A model generated the notes under the pieces. That model was not told where the DNA came from and did no database searches. It saw only the letters and a program-made list of their open reading frames with translations. Source: DATLLJ01 sp035537875 (GTDB lineage: Bacteria > Acidobacteriota > Vicinamibacteria > Vicinamibacterales > CAVVIG01). Taken from it: DNA of 64,000 nt. How positions within the stretch are numbered: position 1 is the first letter of the stretch; each line of letters opens with the position of its first letter. Below are positions 34,911 through 44,146 of the stretch, one piece after another. The position numbers and the translations under genes were made by a program. Location of the stretch: the NCBI GenBank assembly GCA_035537875.1, contig DATLLJ010000037.1, positions 62,001-126,000 of the forward strand, read 5' to 3'.

Positions 34911-36386
34911 TCATGAAGTGACCCGAAAGACGTGCGCGGATCCCTTCTCGAGCCTCACGTACAAACCATGTTCGTCGATCGCCGCCCGGGACCAGGAATA
35001 CTCCTTCTGGTTCAACTGGTCGTCGAACACGACGATTTCGCTTCTCGCCATCGCGTCAAGTTCGGCTGAAAGCTGGACCAGGCCCTGCGCAGTTCTCCCT
35101 CCCAGATTGACGACGACGACCCGGAGCGCCCCGCGAAGGAGCCATCGCCACGCAACCAGATCTGCGTCCGAGTCGTCGCCGGCCGACCTGACGGAGAGCA
35201 GCTGCCATTCGCCGTCATGGAAAACTTCGTCGTTCACCACGGCCAGAAGCCGATCGTAGAAGCGACGGAGGGACTCGTCGATCGGCTGATGCCGCCAGCG
35301 TCCGAGGTGCACCGGCAGACGATCGGTGCGGCCTTCGATCTGACCTTGATAGAAGAAACGAAGTCCGGGGACGGCGCTGATGATGGTCGCCGCCGCGCGC
35401 ACCCGATCGCGGAACACGACCACGCTGCGAGCCTCGTCGTGATTCTCGATGAAACGCGCCGATCGCCGCTGATAGTCGGATTGAGCCATGAGATGCCCGC
35501 GAACGTCGGTGGCCCTGGAGTGCACCAGACGATCGTAGAGGCGCTTGTCGTACGTGAAATCGAAGCCGAGCCGTTGCAGGCGCCATTCGAGATCCCAGTA
35601 CACCTCGGCGAGAAGAATGAACGCCGGAACCGCCGATCTCGCCTCCACCCAGAACTCTGTCTCGGGCAGAGGGGCGCGCAGGTGACCTTTCCACGTCTCT
35701 CCGAAAACGTCGGAGAGCACGAGCATGGCCATGTCGCAGCGCGCGCCGTCAGCTAGCCGCGACAGTTGTTGGAGCTCGTCCACCATGGCCGCCCTCGTCT
35801 CAGGGTTCGAATAATCGAGCTGTGCCACGTCATTCCACGGCGCGAAGAACGGATCCCGCCCGCACGCGATCAACCGGACGTCGCCGGAAGCCACCTCGAT
35901 CGCGCGAAATGCGTTCGGATTGGAACGGAACGCCGCCAGGCTTGCTTCGACGTAACGGTCCGGATCGGATCTCAGCCAGGGGTGGTCGAAACCCGTATGG
36001 TTCGGAATGAAGTCGACGATGAGCTTCATGCCGCGCGCGTGCAGCTTCCGGCGAACGGCGACAAGATCGTCCCATGTACCGACCCGAGGATCGGGCTGAT
36101 AGCCCGAAATGCAGTACGCGGAGCCGGCGACGTCGTTGGCCGTCCAGTCCGGGAGCGCGTCATCGAAGGCGTTGAAGAGAGGCGGATTGTTCAGGGCGAT
36201 CTGGCGTCCGAACGGACTTCGCTCCCAGATCCCCATGAGATACACAAGGTCGATGCCGCGATCGCGTAACGCATCCCACTCGCGATCGGGTACGCCTCCG
36301 AGCGTCAGCGGGCGGCCGCTCCTGCGCGACAAGTCGTCGAGCCACGGCCAGGTGTTGATCTCGTAGAGGTGCGGATGCGGGCGCAT
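34911..36386 (-). CDS. GH13 alpha-amylase-family glycosidase
   Basis: 491 residues. The TIM-barrel regions of GH13 are present in order: LVYLMGIWERSPFGRQIALN, region I LIVDFIPNHTGFDHPWL, region II GARCDMAML (nucleophile Asp), region III FILLAEVYWD (acid Glu) and region IV FIENHDEAR (transition-state Asp). The C-terminal beta domain is VVVVNLGGRTAQGLVQL. The family cleaves or rearranges alpha-1,4-glucans; the exact specificity is unclear. No signal peptide, so it is probably cytoplasmic and involved in glycogen or maltodextrin handling. The ATG at 36386 (MRPHPHLYEINTWPW) fits relatives. The frame stays open far upstream, but that part is not protein-like. Confidence 0.88.
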   Translation of the reverse strand: MRPHPHLYEINTWPWLDDLSRRSGRPLTLGGVPDREWDALRDRGIDLVYLMGIWERSPFGRQIALNNPPLFNAFDDALPDWTANDVAGSAYCISGYQPDPRVGTWDDLVAVRRKLHARGMKLIVDFIPNHTGFDHPWLRSDPDRYVEASLAAFRSNPNAFRAIEVASGDVRLIACGRDPFFAPWNDVAQLDYSNPETRAAMVDELQQLSRLADGARCDMAMLVLSDVFGETWKGHLRAPLPETEFWVEARSAVPAFILLAEVYWDLEWRLQRLGFDFTYDKRLYDRLVHSRATDVRGHLMAQSDYQRRSARFIENHDEARSVVVFRDRVRAAATIISAVPGLRFFYQGQIEGRTDRLPVHLGRWRHQPIDESLRRFYDRLLAVVNDEVFHDGEWQLLSVRSAGDDSDADLVAWRWLLRGALRVVVVNLGGRTAQGLVQLSAELDAMARSEIVVFDDQLNQKEYSWSRAAIDEHGLYVRLEKGSAHVFRVTS

Positions 36387-36515
36387 TAGGGCTGGACGCG
36401 TGCGGTCTGAGAGGGGCGGCGCACCGGATGAGGATACCCCGACTCGATTCGGTCGCATCAGCTCGCCTGGAGCGCCGAAGTCCGGACAGACTGATAAGAT
36501 TGATCGAGCTTCAGA

Positions 36516-37961
36516 GTGATCGTGCTCAGGAATCAACGAAGCCTTCGGCGTTGGGCTGTCGGTGTCAGCCTGGTCGTGGCCGCCTGCGGATCGACGCGGA
36601 CCGCCATTCCGCGACATGTCCGTTTCGCAGAGGTTCGGCCGATCGTCACCGAGCTGGGGCCGCGCCTGCCGTCTCCGTTGGGCGCGCTCTCGGATGCGCA
36701 GCGAGAGGCGGCGTGGCCCCAGTGGATTTACGCCCACGATCAAGAAATCCGCGCTCGTCTCGAACAGGGAGACGAGGACACCATCATCAACTGGATGCTA
36801 TTCGGGACGTCCTTCACGTCGCAGCCTCGGGCGCTGCTCGGCGCGGTCGAGGGCGACACCTCGGCCGATCCCGACCTGGTCTTACGGAAGACGATCGAGC
36901 TGATCAACGCACGCATGGACGATCTTCTGAGCGCGCTCAGCGCTCCGGGGAGCGACGAGCGCCGCCTGTTCGCCCGCGGGTTGCTCGAACGAAAGGGCCT
37001 GCGATTCGGGAGCGCGGCGGAGCTGGCCGCCGTGCGCGATCATCTTCTGAGAGCGGTCATGCGCGTTGCCCGGGAGCAGGACACGATCGATCAGGTTCTG
37101 GCGGCCACCACCCGCAGTGGCGACTCCATCGCCGAGTTCGTCGAACGCTCCCACCTGTTTCGCACGCGCGGACTCTCGCTCGATACCGCCTTTCTTCCCA
37201 ACTACGCCATCGAACAGTCGCTCGCGGAGATGAAATCGCGCGGCTTGTTGAAACCCGGAGACGTGAAACGGGTGGCCATCATCGGCCCGGGGCTGGATTT
37301 TGCGGACAAAGACGTCGGCTTCGACTTCTATCCGCAGCAAACGGTGCAGCCTTTCGCCGTGCTCGACACCCTCAAACGCCTCGGCCTGGCGGCTCCCGGT
37401 CCCGGTCCCGAGATCGTGCTCCTGGATATCAGTCCACGTGTGTTCGATCACGTGACGCGAGCTGTCGCGCGGGCGGCTGAAGGCAATGGCTACGCGATGA
37501 ATCTTCCATTGACCAGGGTGACAGATTGGGCGCCTGACGTCAGGCGGTACTGGCAAACCTTCGGCGACCAGATCGGCGAGCCGGTTGACGCGCCGGCGCC
37601 GCCGGCGATCACGGCGCAGGCAGACTCGCGGGCTGTCCGTGTCGCGCCCTCGGCCGTCCAGCGGCTGTCTGTCACGGACCTCAACATCGTCGCTGAGCGC
37701 CTCGACGGCGGGGCGTTCGACCTGATGATCGCGACCAATGTATTCGTGTACTACGACGTTTTCGATCAGGCGCTGGCGTTAAGCAACGTCGAAGCAATGC
37801 TGAAACCGGGAGCTTTCCTTCTGGCGAATTTCCCGGCGCCCGAGGTGAGAGCACTGACCATTCGGCCGGCGGAGACAGTCACGACGGTGTACGGCCGCGA
37901 TCGGAACGGGGTCGAGAGCATATTGGATTTCATGGTCTGGTATCAGGCCCCGTCGAACTGA
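36516..37961 (+). CDS. Lipoprotein carrying a methyltransferase-like fold
   Basis: 481 residues. The N-terminus is a lipoprotein signal (RRWAVGVSLVVAACGS). A helical region (about 40-240) precedes a class-I methyltransferase-like core: motif I VAIIGPGLDFADKDVGFDF, acidic strand IVLLDISPRVFDHV and LMIATNVFVYYDVFDQALAL with LKPGAFLLANF. S-adenosylmethionine is cytoplasmic, so a methyltransferase fold behind a lipobox is odd. Either the signal is not used, or the domain has another role. GTG start at 36516, with GTG 36522 as the alternative. One base separates it from the haem protein, so the two form an operon. Confidence 0.75.
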   Translation: MIVLRNQRSLRRWAVGVSLVVAACGSTRTAIPRHVRFAEVRPIVTELGPRLPSPLGALSDAQREAAWPQWIYAHDQEIRARLEQGDEDTIINWMLFGTSFTSQPRALLGAVEGDTSADPDLVLRKTIELINARMDDLLSALSAPGSDERRLFARGLLERKGLRFGSAAELAAVRDHLLRAVMRVAREQDTIDQVLAATTRSGDSIAEFVERSHLFRTRGLSLDTAFLPNYAIEQSLAEMKSRGLLKPGDVKRVAIIGPGLDFADKDVGFDFYPQQTVQPFAVLDTLKRLGLAAPGPGPEIVLLDISPRVFDHVTRAVARAAEGNGYAMNLPLTRVTDWAPDVRRYWQTFGDQIGEPVDAPAPPAITAQADSRAVRVAPSAVQRLSVTDLNIVAERLDGGAFDLMIATNVFVYYDVFDQALALSNVEAMLKPGAFLLANFPAPEVRALTIRPAETVTTVYGRDRNGVESILDFMVWYQAPSN

Positions 37962-37962
37962 C

Positions 37963-39267
37963 ATGGTGTTCCGATTCCCGACTCTCGCGGTGACAGGCGT
38001 CGCCCTTTTGGTGGTTGCCGGCAGTGCCCTGCAGCATCAGGCGTCGAGCGCCCAGTCAGGAGGGTCCACTGGTCTCAACGTGTCCTCCGCCGAACGGGCC
38101 GCCGTTGCGGACGTCGATGCCGTCGTGCGCCTCCAGCAGCAGCTCGACAGCGGCAAAGTCAGGCTGACGTTCGAGAAGGATTTAGGATACCTTCGGTCGT
38201 TGCTGCGAGCCTTGAACATCCCGGAGTCGTCGCAGACGCTGGTGTTCTCGAAATCGAGCGCCCAGATGTCAGGCATTTCGCCGGAGAAACCACGCGCCAT
38301 CTACTTCAACGACGATGTCTATGTGGGCTGGGTGCAGGAAGGCGCGCTCGAGCTCACCGCAGTCGATCCCAAGCGCGGGCCTTTCTTCTACACGCTGCCG
38401 CAGCTCGAGGAGGTCCCGCCGACGTTCGAACGCCACACCAGCAGCTGCGTCGGCTGTCATGACTCGTCCGAGGATCCGTCGCGCCTGATCCCGAGGCTCC
38501 TGAAGCTGTCCGTCGTCCCGGACCGCAACGGGCTCGCGATTCAGGCGGCTGCTCTGGTCACGACCGATCGGAGCCCGTTTCGCGAGCGGTGGGGCGGCTG
38601 GTACGTGACGGGCACCCACGGACGGCAGCGGCACATGGGCAACGAGACGTTTGCCGCTCCGGCTGGCGATCTGAGCATTTCGGCCTTCGTTGCCGCACAG
38701 GACTTGACCCGCGGGGCGAACGTCACCGATTTGAGGAGGTACTTCGACACGACGCGGTATCTCACTCCGCACAGTGACATCGTCGCGCTCATGGTGCTCG
38801 GGCATCAGACGCACGTCTTCAACCTGATGAGCGTCGCCGTCTACAAACTGCAGACGGCACTGAGCGACGATCCGAAGGCGGATGTCGAGGCTCTGGCCAG
38901 GGAGCTCGGCGAGCCGATTGTTCGTGCGATGTTGTTCTCAGGCGAAGTCCGCTTGACGGATCCGGTCGCTGGCACCTCCGGGTTTGCCGAGGAATTCCAG
39001 CGTCGAGGACCGCGAGACGGTCGCGGGCGTTCGCTCCGCGATCTCGATCTCGAGACCAGGCTGCTTCGCTACCCCTTGAGTTATGTGATTTACGCGGAGT
39101 CCTTCGATCAGCTGCCGACGACAATCAAGGACTACGTGTATCGTCGCCTTCACGAGGTGTTGAGCGGCGAAGACCAGACGTCGCCCTACGCGCACCTGTC
39201 CGCCGCTGATCGCGAAGCCATTCTGGGCATCCTGAGAGACACGAAGCCGGATTTTCGACAGCCCTAG
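37963..39267 (+). CDS. Exported mono-haem protein
   Basis: 434 residues. A signal peptide (FPTLAVTGVALLVVAGSALQ) is followed by LVFSKSSAQMSGISPEKPRA and IYFNDDVYVGWVQEGALELT, then a single haem-c site SSCVGCHDSS (about residue 167). A long helical C-terminus ends YAHLSAADREAILGILRDTK. It belongs to a family I know only as uncharacterised cytochrome-like proteins. It starts one base after the methyltransferase-like lipoprotein and probably acts with it in the periplasm. Its stop codon shares CTAG with the convergent transporter gene. Its C-terminus resembles the tail found on the short Rrf2 protein at 17708-17995. Confidence 0.8.
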   Translation: MVFRFPTLAVTGVALLVVAGSALQHQASSAQSGGSTGLNVSSAERAAVADVDAVVRLQQQLDSGKVRLTFEKDLGYLRSLLRALNIPESSQTLVFSKSSAQMSGISPEKPRAIYFNDDVYVGWVQEGALELTAVDPKRGPFFYTLPQLEEVPPTFERHTSSCVGCHDSSEDPSRLIPRLLKLSVVPDRNGLAIQAAALVTTDRSPFRERWGGWYVTGTHGRQRHMGNETFAAPAGDLSISAFVAAQDLTRGANVTDLRRYFDTTRYLTPHSDIVALMVLGHQTHVFNLMSVAVYKLQTALSDDPKADVEALARELGEPIVRAMLFSGEVRLTDPVAGTSGFAEEFQRRGPRDGRGRSLRDLDLETRLLRYPLSYVIYAESFDQLPTTIKDYVYRRLHEVLSGEDQTSPYAHLSAADREAILGILRDTKPDFRQP

Positions 39268-40595
39268 CCAAAACTCGGAGCCGGGAAGAGGACGCCTCCG
39301 AACAACAGGTACGCGAGGAGCAGCGTCCACACCACGTTGAACGCCTGACCGCCCAGAAACGCGAGAGCCGGGCGGCCCCCTTGAGTCGTCACGAGGTCGC
39401 CGAACCGTGTCTCGAGCCCGATGGACACGAATGCCAGCGCGAACCAGATGGTTCGCATCGCCGAGAACGTCCCCTGGGTCTCCTTGAGCAGGGCGGGCGA
39501 CAACAGGAACGAAGCCATGAGCGAGGCCGCGAGAAATCCGATGACGAACTTCGGAAAGCGGTCCCAGATCACGCGAACGCCTGGGCGCGCCGTGGATCCA
39601 CTCGAGTCCCTCATTGCCCACCAGATGGTCAAGATGAACGCCGCGACTCCGATGAGCACGTTCTGCGACAGCTTCACCACGACCCCGGCATCGCGGGCCG
39701 GGCCGCTGACGATTTCGGCGGCTGCGACGACCGAGGCGCTCGTGTCGAGTGTGCCGCCGAGCCAGGCGCCGCCGACAACGTCGGGAATGCCGAACGCGAT
39801 GATGAGCTGGGGCATGATGACGATCATCGGTGCGGCGACGAGAATGACGAGCGAGGTGACGTACGACAGCTTCTTCCGGTCGCCCTGAATCGCGCCGCAG
39901 GCGGCGATGGCCGCAGAGACGCCGCAGATCGACACAGCCGTTGCCAGCATGGTCGCCAGCTCGTCGTCCACGCGCAGGCGGCGGGCGAGCCGGAAGCAGA
40001 CGAACCAGACGGCTGTCACGACGAGCAGCGCCTGCGTGATGCCGAGCACGCCGGCGCGCAGCAGGTCGTCGAACAGAATGCTGGTGCCAAGAATGACCAG
40101 GCCGGTCTTGATATAGAACTCAGTCCGGATGGCGTCGGTCAGCCAGGCGGGCACGCCGATCGCGTTGCTGATGAACATCCCGAACGCGACGGCCAGAATC
40201 ACGTATTCGATTCCGTACGCCGACACCCTCACGTTGCCCGCAACGACCTGCGAAAGCGACGCGACGGCATAGACTGCGGGGAAACCGACCACGAACCTGG
40301 CCGCTGATCCGTCCATCAAGAAGATGGCGGCCGCTGCCAGAGCCCCGACGCCTGCACCAACGGTCAGGAGTCGGAGGAGGTTCTGTCCGCCCATCACAAC
40401 GGAGGTCAAGTCCCCGAACTCAGACCAGCCGAAGGCAGGCAATCCGGGCCGGACACCGGCGAGCACGAGCGCCATCGACAAGAAGGCGACCCATACGGCG
40501 AGCCAGTCTTCCGTGGACCAGCTCGAGGGCGCCGTCGCCGGAAGGGAAGTGCCGCGAGCCTCGGATGCGGCGTCGCTGACCGTGAGTTCTTTCAT
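39264..40595 (-). CDS. YeiH-family putative sulfate exporter
   Basis: 443 residues with about ten membrane helices and the signature of the UPF0324/YeiH family: VYAVASLSQVVAGNVRVSAY, EFYIKTGLVILGTSILFDDL, STAVSICGVSAAIAACGAIQ-like SICGVSAAIAACGAIQGDRK and GGTLDTSASVVAAAEIVSGP. Family members are proposed to export sulfate or sulfonates; evidence is thin, so the substrate is uncertain. The ATG at 40595 is chosen because AGGA lies five bases upstream. No LysR regulator is adjacent, unlike in many genomes. Confidence 0.88.
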   Translation of the reverse strand: MKELTVSDAASEARGTSLPATAPSSWSTEDWLAVWVAFLSMALVLAGVRPGLPAFGWSEFGDLTSVVMGGQNLLRLLTVGAGVGALAAAAIFLMDGSAARFVVGFPAVYAVASLSQVVAGNVRVSAYGIEYVILAVAFGMFISNAIGVPAWLTDAIRTEFYIKTGLVILGTSILFDDLLRAGVLGITQALLVVTAVWFVCFRLARRLRVDDELATMLATAVSICGVSAAIAACGAIQGDRKKLSYVTSLVILVAAPMIVIMPQLIIAFGIPDVVGGAWLGGTLDTSASVVAAAEIVSGPARDAGVVVKLSQNVLIGVAAFILTIWWAMRDSSGSTARPGVRVIWDRFPKFVIGFLAASLMASFLLSPALLKETQGTFSAMRTIWFALAFVSIGLETRFGDLVTTQGGRPALAFLGGQAFNVVWTLLLAYLLFGGVLFPAPSFG

Positions 40596-40803
40596 GGCCA
40601 TCCTGGTTGTGCGCTCCTGGCGCGCGGCCCATTTTACCTGCCGACCGACGAGCTTGCCCGGGTTGTCTCGCCTGCCCCTGTCCTGGGCCTGGCGACGATC
40701 GGACCCCGGGCGGCGCGCCGCCCAGGGGCCCGAGGGCGCCTGAAGCTGATGCGCACGTGCGGGCACGCGTCGTGCACCAGTGCAAGGTCGGAGGACCGGA
40801 ACC

Positions 40804-41010
40804 ATGTGGAACAAGGATGAGTTCGAAGGAAAGGCCGAGCAGGTCAAAGGCAAAGCCAAGCAGGCGGCCGGCGATCTGACCAACGACGAGGATCTGATCG
40901 CCGAAGGCGAAGCGGACGAAGCAGCTGGAAAGGTGCAGGACACCGTTGGACGCGGAGCTCGCAAGGTCGGCGAAGCGATAGAAGATCTCGGCAAGAAGAT
41001 AAAGCGCTAG
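40804..41010 (+). CDS. CsbD-family stress protein
   Basis: 68 residues. MWNKDEFEGKAEQVKGKAKQ then AAGDLTNDEDLIAEGEADEA is the CsbD signature: a small, highly charged, heat-stable helical protein induced by general stress and abundant in soil bacteria. Biochemical role unknown. GGAGG lies eight bases before the ATG. A strong hairpin follows nine bases after the stop, so it is probably monocistronic. Confidence 0.93.
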   Translation: MWNKDEFEGKAEQVKGKAKQAAGDLTNDEDLIAEGEADEAAGKVQDTVGRGARKVGEAIEDLGKKIKR

Positions 41011-41018
41011 CTTCGGTG

Positions 41019-41057
41019 TGCACAGTCGCCCGGCCGTCATCGCCGGGCGACCGTGCA
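41019..41057 (+). terminator. Hairpin after the CsbD gene (probable terminator)
   Basis: A perfect 10-bp stem GTCGCCCGGC (41025-41034) / GCCGGGCGAC (41042-41051) with a seven-base loop extends through one mismatch to TGCAC/GTGCA (41019-41023, 41053-41057). No T-run follows, so termination may be weak or Rho-assisted. It lies just before the -10-like box of the ferredoxin gene. Confidence 0.65.
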
Positions 41058-41071
41058 GTTAGAATATCCGG

Positions 41072-41422
41072 ATGCCAAAACTCACCGTAGAGGGATCTGG
41101 AACCATAGACGTGTCATCGGGCCGTCGGCTCGTGCGCGCCATTGAAGCGGACGCTCACGTCGACATCATGCACGCGTGTGGTGGTTTTGCGCGCTGTACC
41201 ACCTGCCGCGTGGAGTTCGTGGAGGGCGAGCCAGCGCGCATGACCGCAGCCGAGAAAGAACGACTCGCGGCACGCGCGCTCACCGGCGTTCGCTTGTCGT
41301 GTCAGATTCTGTGCGAGCACGATATGACGGTCAGGGTCGTGAACCGGTTTTCAAGCTCAGGCCGTCCCGATCCGGGACCGATGCCGGAGGACACGATTAC
41401 GCCGCCTCCGGTCTGGGTCTAG
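41072..41422 (+). CDS. [2Fe-2S] ferredoxin
   Basis: 116 residues. The plant/adrenodoxin-type cluster ligands are clear: Cys36, Cys42 and Cys45 in HACGGFARCTTCRVEF and Cys77 in LSCQILCEHD, with an additional Cys81. It carries electrons between reductases and oxygenases or other redox enzymes in the cytoplasm. The partner is not in this window. TAGAAT lies six bases before the ATG and no Shine-Dalgarno sequence is seen, suggesting a leaderless transcript. Its stop overlaps the convergent peroxiredoxin-like gene's stop at CTAG. Confidence 0.92.
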   Translation: MPKLTVEGSGTIDVSSGRRLVRAIEADAHVDIMHACGGFARCTTCRVEFVEGEPARMTAAEKERLAARALTGVRLSCQILCEHDMTVRVVNRFSSSGRPDPGPMPEDTITPPPVWV

Positions 41423-41952
41423 ACTCGGGTGGCGGCCTTCAGAGCGGCGAGGACCTCTGCCGGCGGAGCGTGATGGCCGGCTTCACGGCTGATGAACCGA
41501 TACAGTTCTCGTCCGTCTGCGGCGACGACGAGAACGCCGCCCTGCTGAAGCGGGTCGCCAGCGACGCGTGACTGTCGAAATCCGCTCCGGCGCGCCTGGA
41601 GGCTTCGCCTGAGCACGCCGGGCGTCAGCACGGTGCGCAAGCCCCGCCTCATCCCCACCACGTCGTATGCCCGGCGTGTCGGATCCGTGAAGAGAGGAAA
41701 GGGGACGCTCTGCTCATCGCGAAACGCCCTCATCTGCTCCAGGGTCCCGTGGCCGACCACGTAAAGCTCGCCGCCGAGCGATCGCACTTCGTTGAGCCAT
41801 GACACGATCTCGGCCACCTGCTGCCTGCAGAACAGGCAGCCAAAGTGGCGAACGAACACGACCACTGCCGGTCGTTCCCGCCATAACTGACCGAGAGGGA
41901 GCTCTCGGCCTTCTGGATCCAGCACGTTCGTGTCGTCCAGGATGTGCGACAT
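41419..41952 (-). CDS. Peroxiredoxin-like (AhpC/TSA, PRXL2 type) protein
   Basis: 177 residues with a thioredoxin fold: LWRERPAVVVFVRHFGCLFC (a CxxC at about 40-43), a strand ELYVVGHGTLEQMRAFRDEQ, and VPFPLFTDPTRRAYDVVGMR. The pattern matches the AhpC/TSA-related, selenoprotein-L-like family of thiol oxidoreductases or peroxidases. Without the classical peroxiredoxin PxxxT/SxxC motif, true peroxidase activity is unproven. GGAGG stands five bases before the ATG at 41952. Divergent from the large TPR membrane protein, 26 bases away. Confidence 0.8.
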   Translation of the reverse strand: MSHILDDTNVLDPEGRELPLGQLWRERPAVVVFVRHFGCLFCRQQVAEIVSWLNEVRSLGGELYVVGHGTLEQMRAFRDEQSVPFPLFTDPTRRAYDVVGMRRGLRTVLTPGVLRRSLQARRSGFRQSRVAGDPLQQGGVLVVAADGRELYRFISREAGHHAPPAEVLAALKAATRV

Positions 41953-41963
41953 CGCCTCCACCC

Positions 41964-41969
41964 TATAAT
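41964..41969 (+). promoter_or_regulatory. Consensus -10 box directly before a start codon
   Basis: A perfect TATAAT lies nine bases before the ATG at 41979. The transcript would start at or within a few bases of the start codon, leaving no room for a Shine-Dalgarno sequence. No convincing -35 is present. Confidence 0.55.
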
Positions 41970-41978
41970 CACTGACGC

Positions 41979-44129
41979 ATGGCATCGCGGCGCAAACACC
42001 GGAAGTCGGGTGACACGCGCGGGCACGACGTGGCGGCGCAATCGCCTACCAACGTACCCGGTGGGATCTGGCTGCGTGCCGCCTTGATCGTTCTGGCCGG
42101 AATCATCGCATACGCGAACAGCCTGTCCGGACCCTTCGTGCTCGACGACCAGGACACGATCGTCATGAACGAGCAGATTCGGCAGCTGGCGCCCTCCGTG
42201 GTGTTGTTTCCTGCCGTCGAGCTGCCGGTCGCCGGACGACCCCTGGTGAACGTGACGTTCGCGTTGAATTATGCGGTTGGGGGCCTCGCTGTCGGTGGAT
42301 ATCACGCGGTCAATATCGCGCTGCACATCGCATCCGCGCTGCTTCTGTTCGGGATCGTACGGCGGACGCTCGAGCGGATCGCCGGCCGCCCGAGTGAAGT
42401 CGTGTCAATGGGCACGGCGTCGAGCGTTCCGCTCCAGCGTGGACTCTCAGCGACGGACCTGGCGTTCGCGACCGCCATCATCTGGCTCGTCCACCCCCTC
42501 CAGACCGACGCCGTCGACTACCTCACCCAACGCACCGAGCTGGTGATGGGGCTGTTCTATCTCCTCACCTTCTACTCGAGCATTCGCGGTTACGAGCACA
42601 ACCGATGGCTCATCGTCGCGGTCGTCTCCTGCGCGCTGGGAATGGCCTCCAAGGAGTCGATGGTGACGGCTCCGTTCCTCGTGGCCATGTATGACCGGAT
42701 TTTCGTTTTCGACAGTTTCCGGGAAGCGTGGAGTAAACGCTCGCGTTTCTACCTCTCGCTGGCGGCGACCTGGCTGGTCCTGGCGATGGTCGTGTGGTCG
42801 GGTCCGCGCTTCAGATCCGCGGGCTTTTCCGCGGGCGTGAGCGTGTGGACGTACCTGCTCAATCAGACCCAGATGATCGTGAGGTACCTGCGGCTGGCCG
42901 TCTGGCCGAGTGGGCTCGTGGTCGATTACGGCGCGCCCCGCGCGCTCGGACCGGGAGATGTCGTGCCTCACGCGGGGCTCGTGCTCGGTCTGGTGGCGCT
43001 GACAATCTGGGCTCTGGCGCGCTGGCCGATGGTGGGCTTCCTGGGTCTCTGGTTCTTCACGACACTTTCGCCGACCTCGAGCATCGTGCCGATCGCCACC
43101 GAAGTCGGCGCCGAACGCCGGATGTACCTGCCGCTCGCCGCCCTCGTCGTGCTCGCCGTCCTGGGCGTCTCATGGCTTCTCGCGCGGCTGATGAGGATGC
43201 GTGGGCTGTCGAGCGAGCGGGCGCAGCTCGCGGGGGCCGCTGCGCTGGCCGTTGTGGTGATTCTGCTCGGCGGCGCGACCATCGCGCGCAATCGCGAGTA
43301 CGCGTCGGCCGTCACGCTGGCCCGAGCCACACTCGAACGATGGCCTACGCCGCGCGCGCAGCATTCTCTCGGCGCCGCGCTCGTGGCGGACATGCAGTAC
43401 GAAGAGGGCATCCGCCAGCTGACCGAGGCCGTCGACGGCGATCCTGGCGCACGCTACACGCTGGGCGTCGCGCTGTTCCAGCAAGGCAAGCTCCCCGAGG
43501 CGATCGTCCAGCTGCGAGAGTTCCTGGCCAGGGAATCGCTCCGCATCGAGGTGCCAGCGGCGCACGAGCTCGTCGGCCGCGCCTTGCGAGCCCAGGGTCG
43601 GTACGCAGAGGCCGGCGAGGAGTTCCAGCGGGTCCTGCAGATGACACCTTCGAGGCGCGAGGTGCACGGGCTGCTCGCCGAGAGCCTGATGAGGCAGCAG
43701 AAGTTCGGCGAGGCCGTCGGCCACTACCAGCAGATGCTCGCCTATCGTCCGAACGACATCAGCGCGCTGATGCAGCTCGGGATCTCGCTGATCGCGCTGG
43801 GTCGCGCCGATGAAGCCATCGTCCAGTTCCGGCGGGTGGTGGAGCTCATTCCGCGAGACGGCGTGGCCAACCGCAACTTGGCGCGCGCGCTCCTGGAAAG
43901 AGGATCGTTCGACGAAGCCGCACTGTACGCGAGAGAAGCGACGAACCTGCTGCCCAACGACGCCGTTGCCCACGACCAGTTGGGGGTGGCCCTCGCCAAT
44001 CTGGGGCGGCTGGACGAAGGCATTGCGGAACTCCAGCGCGCCGCGCAGCTCGACCCGGCCGACCCTGAGATTCGCAGCCATCTGGCGGCAGCGCTCCAGG
44101 CGAAAGAGAACCCTAACCGCAGGCCTTAA
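41979..44129 (+). CDS. TMTC-like multispan membrane protein with C-terminal TPRs
   Basis: 716 residues. About ten membrane helices (residues 32-460) include the glycosyltransferase-C-like loop FVLDDQDTIVMNEQI after helix 1, ALNYAVGGLAVGGYHAVNIA, and LVHPLQTDAVDYLTQRTELV. Six or seven TPRs follow (about 480-710; YTLGVALFQQGKLPEAIVQL, AHDQLGVALANLGRLDEGIA). This is the layout of TMTC proteins, O-mannosyltransferases in animals; bacterial relatives are widespread but uncharacterised. It may transfer sugars from lipid carriers to envelope proteins. It is followed 17 bases later by the two secreted TldD-like genes. Confidence 0.85.
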   Translation: MASRRKHRKSGDTRGHDVAAQSPTNVPGGIWLRAALIVLAGIIAYANSLSGPFVLDDQDTIVMNEQIRQLAPSVVLFPAVELPVAGRPLVNVTFALNYAVGGLAVGGYHAVNIALHIASALLLFGIVRRTLERIAGRPSEVVSMGTASSVPLQRGLSATDLAFATAIIWLVHPLQTDAVDYLTQRTELVMGLFYLLTFYSSIRGYEHNRWLIVAVVSCALGMASKESMVTAPFLVAMYDRIFVFDSFREAWSKRSRFYLSLAATWLVLAMVVWSGPRFRSAGFSAGVSVWTYLLNQTQMIVRYLRLAVWPSGLVVDYGAPRALGPGDVVPHAGLVLGLVALTIWALARWPMVGFLGLWFFTTLSPTSSIVPIATEVGAERRMYLPLAALVVLAVLGVSWLLARLMRMRGLSSERAQLAGAAALAVVVILLGGATIARNREYASAVTLARATLERWPTPRAQHSLGAALVADMQYEEGIRQLTEAVDGDPGARYTLGVALFQQGKLPEAIVQLREFLARESLRIEVPAAHELVGRALRAQGRYAEAGEEFQRVLQMTPSRREVHGLLAESLMRQQKFGEAVGHYQQMLAYRPNDISALMQLGISLIALGRADEAIVQFRRVVELIPRDGVANRNLARALLERGSFDEAALYAREATNLLPNDAVAHDQLGVALANLGRLDEGIAELQRAAQLDPADPEIRSHLAAALQAKENPNRRP

Positions 44130-44146
44130 CGGGATATCATTCGGTC

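Noticed and set aside
34911..36743. Longer form of the amylase gene starting near 36743
   Set aside because: The extra 119 residues are low-complexity and overlap the divergent promoter and start of the next gene; the family N-terminus begins at 36386.
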